From: Actinobacteria bacterium 13_2_20CM_68_14
GTDB taxonomy: Bacteria; Actinomycetota; Thermoleophilia; Gaiellales; Gaiellaceae
Reading direction: 5' to 3'
Assembly: GCA_001914705.1 (NCBI GenBank)
Contig: MNDB01000080.1
Location: 1 to 9,089, forward strand
DNA: 9,089 bases
How positions within the stretch are numbered: the stretch's first letter is position 1; every line of letters starts with the position of its first letter. The position numbers and the translations under genes were made by a program. Below the pieces are notes generated by a model that saw only the letters and a list, made by a program, of their open reading frames with translations, made no database searches and was not told the origin of the DNA. Shown one piece after another: positions 5,954 through 9,089 of this stretch.

Positions 5954-7306
5954 TCAGTCCGCGATCAGCTCGTCGAGCGCCCGGCGGACGTCGGTCTCGG
6001 GCACGTTGGCAGTGAACCCGCCTTCGTCGCCGAGCAGGACGAGGGTCAGCTCGCCGCCCGTCGATTTCTTGTCGCGCTGGAGTGCCTCCCACGCACGGTC
6101 GCGGTCGACTTTGACCGGCTGGGGCGCGAGCACCGCTTCGACCGCGTCCGTCGGTCGGCCAGACAGCCGTAGCGCGGCCAGCAGCCCGAGCGCGACCGCA
6201 CGGCCGTGGGTGACGGTCTCGTAACCGGCCGCGGCTTCCAGCGCATGCGCGAACGTGTGCCCCAGGTTGAGCGCCTGCCGCGGACCGTCGTCGTACGGGT
6301 CGCGCAGGCAGAGCGCCGTCTTGAAGACGGCGCAGCGGCGTACGAGGTCGGCGTCGGGAAGCTCCCAGAGGCGCTCACCCGCGAGCAGCCCCGTCTTGAC
6401 GACCTCGGCGAGTCCTTCGCGGCGCTGTTCCTCGGGCAGGGTCTCGAGGAGCGCGGGGTCGATCACCGTCCGGACCGGCCAGTGGAAGGCGCCGACGAGG
6501 TTCTTGCCCTCGGGGAGGTCGATCGCGGTCTTGCCGCCGATCGCGGCATCGACCTGGCCGACGAGCGTTGTGGGCACCGCGATCCAGTCGATCCCGCGGA
6601 GGTAGGTCGCCGCGACGAAGCCGGCGACATCGGTCGTGCACCCGCCGCCGAAGGCGACGAGCGTCCCGCCGCGGTCCAGCCGGAGTTCGCGCCAAAGGCG
6701 CTCGGCCGTCGCGACCGTCTTCGCTTCCTCGCCCGGCGGCACCGTCAGCACCCGGGCATCGACCGGCGGCGGGTGAAGCTCGAGGACGCGTTCGTCGGCG
6801 ACGAGCTCGGCCGGGCCAATCCCCGGGACCAGGTCCCGGGGCATGGCCGAGACGGTCACGCCACCGGCGGCGAGCACGACATCGTCCGCATCGTGCGCCC
6901 GGCCGTCGGCGACCTCCTCGTAGAGCGGTTGCCGGCCCTCGTAGAGCTCCCGGAACCGCGCTTCGTCCTGCGCGAGCGGCCGGTCGCTGCCGCTCACGCG
7001 CTGCCACGCCGTCTCGACGTCGACCTCGAGCAGCACGGTTGTCGCCCGCTCACGCAACGCTTCGCGGATCGCCTTTGTCTCAACGGCGCCGCCGCCGAGG
7101 GCGATCACGCCCGGTGGCATCGCCAGCGCCCCGAGCGCGGCCCGCTCCTCGAGCTCGCGGAAGGCGCCTCGCTCGAACAGCGCCGGAATCGGCCCCTCCC
7201 GCGACTCGATCTCTGCGTCCACATCGAGAAAGGGACGGTGCAGCCGCGCCGCAACCTCCCGGCCGAGCGTCGACTTGCCGGCGCCCATGAAGCCGACCAG
7301 CGCGAT
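5954..7306 (-). CDS. aroKB: Bifunctional shikimate kinase / 3-dehydroquinate synthase (AroK-AroB fusion)
   Basis: The frame encodes about 450 residues. Residues 1-~145 are shikimate kinase: Walker A GFMGAGKST (5-13), LDVD (Asp28, Asp30), FRELE (Arg50), GGGAV (71-75), DRPL (Arg109) and RQPLYEEVA (Arg125). Residues ~150-450 are 3-dehydroquinate synthase: FGGGCTTDVAGF (219-230), VPTTL, GGKT (Lys259), GKNLVGAFHWP, Zn ligands Glu301 (GLAEVVK), His350 (NLGHTF) and His367 (THGRAV), and DKK (412-414). The synthase produces DHQ from DAHP using NAD and Zn; the kinase acts three steps later. Both sites look intact. The halves meet with almost no linker and the N-terminal part of AroB is shorter than usual. 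No ATG, GTG or TTG lies in frame between the aroC end and Walker A. I placed the start at ATC 7306 (CTG 7300 is the alternative) from the GGGAGG at 7315-7310. The nearest upstream GTG (7423) lies 39 codons inside aroC. Confidence 0.9.
   Translation of the reverse strand: MALVGFMGAGKSTLGREVAARLHRPFLDVDAEIESREGPIPALFERGAFRELEERAALGALAMPPGVIALGGGAVETKAIREALRERATTVLLEVDVETAWQRVSGSDRPLAQDEARFRELYEGRQPLYEEVADGRAHDADDVVLAAGGVTVSAMPRDLVPGIGPAELVADERVLELHPPPVDARVLTVPPGEEAKTVATAERLWRELRLDRGGTLVAFGGGCTTDVAGFVAATYLRGIDWIAVPTTLVGQVDAAIGGKTAIDLPEGKNLVGAFHWPVRTVIDPALLETLPEEQRREGLAEVVKTGLLAGERLWELPDADLVRRCAVFKTALCLRDPYDDGPRQALNLGHTFAHALEAAAGYETVTHGRAVALGLLAALRLSGRPTDAVEAVLAPQPVKVDRDRAWEALQRDKKSTGGELTLVLLGDEGGFTANVPETDVRRALDELIAD
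6313..6333. repeat. 21-bp odd-centred palindrome inside the AroB half
   Basis: GCGCCGTCTT (6313-6322) and AAGACGGCGC (6324-6333) are perfect complements around a single base. They encode the AVFKTA segment near residue 330, a conserved helix of DHQ synthase, so codon constraint alone may explain the symmetry. No regulatory role is claimed. Confidence 0.4.
6821..6841. repeat. 21-bp palindrome at the AroK-AroB junction
   Basis: CCCCGGGACC (6821-6830) and GGTCCCGGGG (6832-6841) are perfect complements around one base, and GGCCA (6814-6818) / TGGCC (6844-6848) extend the stem after a 2x2 internal loop. The element codes for MPRDLVPGIG (residues ~155-164), the junction between the kinase and synthase halves. 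The ATG of Met155 lies beside the palindrome, where a once-separate aroB start could have been. Confidence 0.5.
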
Positions 7307-7309
7307 ATG

Positions 7310-7315
7310 CCTCCC
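7310..7315 (-). promoter_or_regulatory. Shine-Dalgarno for aroKB that decides its non-standard start
   Basis: GGGAGG (minus strand, 7315-7310) begins within the aroC stop codon. It is a strong ribosome binding site. Downstream, in the AroK frame, the codons are CAT, ATC (3 bases away), GCG and CTG (9 bases away), before the Walker A residues. No ATG/GTG/TTG is present, so the site points to initiation at ATC or CTG. Confidence 0.6.
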
Positions 7316-8397
7316 TACCGCGGCTGCCAGTCGATCCGCTCCAGGTACGCCTTGTGCGCCGCGACGAAGTCGCCCATCGCGTCGCCGCCGAACTTCTCTC
7401 GAGCCGCCCGCGCCAGCTCCCACGCGACGGCCGCCTCTGCCACGACCGCAAGCGCCTCGACGGCCGACACGTCGCTCCGTTCGACCAGCGCCTCGCCGGG
7501 CTCCCCGGTCCGTAGATCGACGGAGGCGAGCGGCTGCATCAGCGTCGGCAGCGGCTTCATCGCCGCGCGGACGACGATCTCCTCGCCGTTCGAGACTCCG
7601 CCCTCGATCCCCCCTGCGCGGTTGGTCGTCCGGTGCAACCCACGCTCGTCGCGGACGATCTCGTCGTGAGCCTCCGACCCGCGCAGGTCGGCGAGCTCGA
7701 ACCCCTCGCCGATCTCGACGCCCTTGACGGCCTGGATACCCATGAACGCGGCGGCCAGCCGCGCGTCGAGCCGGTCCTCCTTCGTCGCATAGGAGCCGAG
7801 ACCCGGCGGGACGCCTCGCGCCCTCACCTCGACGACGCCGCCGAGCGTGTCTCGCTCCGCGCGTGCCTCGTCGACTTCGGTTTTGTCGGCGCCCGCCTCC
7901 GCCCGCGCCTCTCCGCGCACGGCGATGCCGATCTCCGAGAGGAGTGCTTTCGCAACCGCGCCCGCCGCGACAGAAACCGCCGTCTGGCGTGCGCTCGCGC
8001 GTTCGAGCGCATCGCGGACGTCCTCGAGCCCGAACTTCTGCGCCCCGGGGAGGTCGGCGTGGCCGGGCCGCGGCAGCGTCACCGCCTTCGTCCCCTTGCC
8101 CTCCGGCTCGCCCTCGGGCGGCCAGGGACTCATCCCCCACGCCCAATTCTTGTGATCCCGGTTGCGGACGACGAGCGCGAGGGGCGTTCCGAGGGTTCGG
8201 CCGTGGCGGAGACCGGCGAGCACTTCGACCTCGTCCTGCTCCAGCTGCTGGCGGGGACTGCGGCCGTAGCCCTGCTGGCGGCGGCGGAGGTCGGCGTCGA
8301 TCGCAGCGCGGTCGAGGACAAGACCGGCAGGCAGACCGGTAAGAATCGCCACCAGGACTGGACCGTGCGACTCGCCCGCGGTTGTCAACGTCAGCAT
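7315..8397 (-). CDS. aroC: Chorismate synthase
   Basis: The protein is 360 aa, the usual length. The enzyme converts 5-enolpyruvylshikimate-3-phosphate to chorismate using reduced FMN, the last common step of aromatic synthesis. Family signatures run the whole length: LTTAGESHGPVLVAI (4-18, His11), GYGRSPRQ (43-50), HGRTLGTPLAL, NRDHKNW, PRPGHADLPGAQKFG (from 109, His113), ERASARQTA, TTNRAGGIEGGVSNGE, RAAMKPLPTL and the C-terminal KFGGDAMGDF. The frame continues upstream, but only the ATG at 8397-8395 gives the canonical MLTLTTAGESHG start. It shares one base with the aroE stop (TGATG), with no clear Shine-Dalgarno, so it is probably coupled to aroE. The C-terminal AVPAAGVV motif of many relatives reads AVEALAVV here, a minor drift. 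The TAG stop abuts the aroKB Shine-Dalgarno. Confidence 0.97.
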   Translation of the reverse strand: MLTLTTAGESHGPVLVAILTGLPAGLVLDRAAIDADLRRRQQGYGRSPRQQLEQDEVEVLAGLRHGRTLGTPLALVVRNRDHKNWAWGMSPWPPEGEPEGKGTKAVTLPRPGHADLPGAQKFGLEDVRDALERASARQTAVSVAAGAVAKALLSEIGIAVRGEARAEAGADKTEVDEARAERDTLGGVVEVRARGVPPGLGSYATKEDRLDARLAAAFMGIQAVKGVEIGEGFELADLRGSEAHDEIVRDERGLHRTTNRAGGIEGGVSNGEEIVVRAAMKPLPTLMQPLASVDLRTGEPGEALVERSDVSAVEALAVVAEAAVAWELARAAREKFGGDAMGDFVAAHKAYLERIDWQPR

Positions 8398-9089
8398 CAG
8401 GCGGAGCGTACTGCGGCCCGCATCGCGTCCACCGGCGGCGTCACACCCGTCCAGAGCTCGAACGAGGCAGCACCCTGGCGGACGAGCGCTTCGAGGCCGT
8501 CGATGACCTCGCAGCCTGCGGCGCGCGCCGCCTCGACGAAGGCTGTCGGTCGCCCATCGGCCCGATACGCGAGATCGACAACGATCTGCCCGGCGCGCGG
8601 GTCGACGAGCAGTTCGTCGCGGACTGGCGTTGCGTTCACGATCAAGTCTGCGTTTGAAGCATCGGGGGGCCACGACCCTCCCCGCGAGAACATGCGAACC
8701 TCCCCGAGCAGCGCCGGCAGCAGCGCCTGCGCCGCGCCACCCGCACCGATCACGCAGACCCGGTCTGCCTCGATGCCCGCGACGATCGCCCTGTCGGTGT
8801 TGAACCCCGACACGCACCGGTCACGGAAAAGGAGCGTGTTTACGGACGATCCGTCCGCCTCGTCGCAAAGCTCCGCGGCCGCCTGCTTGTGAGGAGCGGT
8901 GATGTTCGCTCCCGCGAAGCCGAGCGCAGGGAGGCCGCGAATCGCCGCCTCCAATCGCTCCGACGCCACCTCGCACGCGACGTAGGCCCAGTCGAGGTCG
9001 CGCGCCGCGAAAGCCGCGTTCTGCATTCGCGGCGACAGCGACCCGGCGACCGGCTGCCCAAGCAGCGCGACCAGTCGCGTCGAGCCGGA
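8397..9089 (-). CDS. aroE: Shikimate dehydrogenase (start lies beyond right edge)
   Basis: The window contains 230 codons plus stop; the frame is open to base 9089 and reads RLVALLGQPVAGSLSPRMQN near the edge, so the true start is a few codons outside. The enzyme reduces 3-dehydroshikimate to shikimate with NADPH. Visible motifs are the substrate-binding SLSP, NITAPHK with the catalytic Lys, VNT, GFNTD with the catalytic Asp, the nucleotide-binding GAGGAAQA, LIVNATPV, DGLEALVRQGA (usual DG[LM]xMLVxQ) and FELWTG. The protein is compact: about five residues are missing before VNT, and the stretch from GAGGA to NATP is about 20 residues shorter than in E. coli, with the NADP-recognising NRTxxR motif reduced to FSRGG. 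The fold core and catalytic residues are present, so I call it functional, with uncertain cofactor handling. It heads the visible operon. Confidence 0.93.
   Translation of the reverse strand, partial: SGSTRLVALLGQPVAGSLSPRMQNAAFAARDLDWAYVACEVASERLEAAIRGLPALGFAGANITAPHKQAAAELCDEADGSSVNTLLFRDRCVSGFNTDRAIVAGIEADRVCVIGAGGAAQALLPALLGEVRMFSRGGSWPPDASNADLIVNATPVRDELLVDPRAGQIVVDLAYRADGRPTAFVEAARAAGCEVIDGLEALVRQGAASFELWTGVTPPVDAMRAAVRSA

Noticed and set aside
6206..7669. Long plus-strand frame (487 codons) opposite aroKB/aroC
   Set aside because: Shadow of conserved genes on the other strand; low-complexity Arg-rich product, no family signature.
7424..8146. Upstream extension of the aroKB frame into aroC (would give 730 aa)
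   Set aside because: The added part is an Arg/Gly-rich shadow of chorismate synthase; kinase similarity begins only at ~7306.
8321..8340. Short AGACCGG direct repeat near the aroC N-terminus
   Set aside because: Seven bases repeated once in coding GC-rich DNA; expected by chance.
8398..8817. Upstream extension of the aroC frame into aroE (would give 500 aa)
   Set aside because: Canonical chorismate synthase N-terminus starts at 8397; the extension is the aroE gene read in the wrong frame.
7633..8892. Long plus-strand frame (419 codons) opposite aroC/aroE
   Set aside because: Same reason: antisense shadow of two conserved aro genes with every expected motif on the minus strand.

Overview
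The window is one strand-uniform stretch of a GC-rich bacterial chromosome. Every gene I can support reads on the minus strand, so the text below follows the minus-strand (right-to-left) direction. Gene order is aroE (cut by the right edge) - aroC - aroKB (fused) - aroQ - M24 Xaa-Pro peptidase - efp - accB-like fusion - small frame - accC - Asp23/Gls24 protein - nusB (first codons only, cut by the left edge). This is the housekeeping super-cluster aroC/aroK/aroB/aroQ-pepQ-efp-accB-accC-yqhY-nusB known from Firmicutes and many Actinobacteria. The GC-rich codon use, the actinobacterial-type DHQ synthase motif (GGG..TD) and the AroK-AroB fusion suggest a deep-branching actinobacterium, perhaps class Thermoleophilia. 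That placement is inference, not something the sequence proves.

Region 5954-9089 holds four shikimate-pathway activities in three cistrons: shikimate dehydrogenase, chorismate synthase, and a bifunctional shikimate kinase/3-dehydroquinate synthase. After a 120-bp spacer with a strong hairpin comes 3-dehydroquinate dehydratase (5405-5833). Together they supply DHQ to chorismate, apart from EPSP synthase (AroA) and the first enzyme, DAHP synthase. Region 3805-5408 holds a proline-specific peptidase and elongation factor P, which relieves ribosome stalling on polyproline. Region 483-3795 holds the biotin carboxyl carrier and biotin carboxylase of acetyl-CoA carboxylase. Region 1-349 holds the Asp23-family protein and the start of the antitermination factor NusB. 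Most junctions are TGATG, ATGA or GTGA overlaps, implying one translationally coupled operon.

Three things depart from the standard cluster. (1) The accB gene is a 613-aa fusion: a whole pyruvate carboxylase/oxaloacetate-decarboxylase-type carboxyltransferase region precedes an AccB-type carrier. All four metal-site residues of that region (Asp, carbamylated Lys, His-x-His) are replaced, so it looks like a catalytically dead pseudo-carboxyltransferase attached to the acetyl-CoA carboxylase carrier. (2) Between accB and accC an open frame is reached from the accB frame by a -1 shift at a GGGG run. It ends in the same C-terminal peptide as AccB (GRPLGL) and overlaps the accC start, which suggests a frameshifted tail or programmed frameshifting. 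(3) The aroKB fusion has no ATG/GTG/TTG start before its Walker A loop although a clear Shine-Dalgarno is present. In addition, perfect inverted repeats cluster between accC and the Asp23 gene, and one of them contains the Asp23 start codon.

No tRNA, rRNA, CRISPR, insertion sequence or phage gene is visible. No gene-free stretch exceeds about 135 bp.
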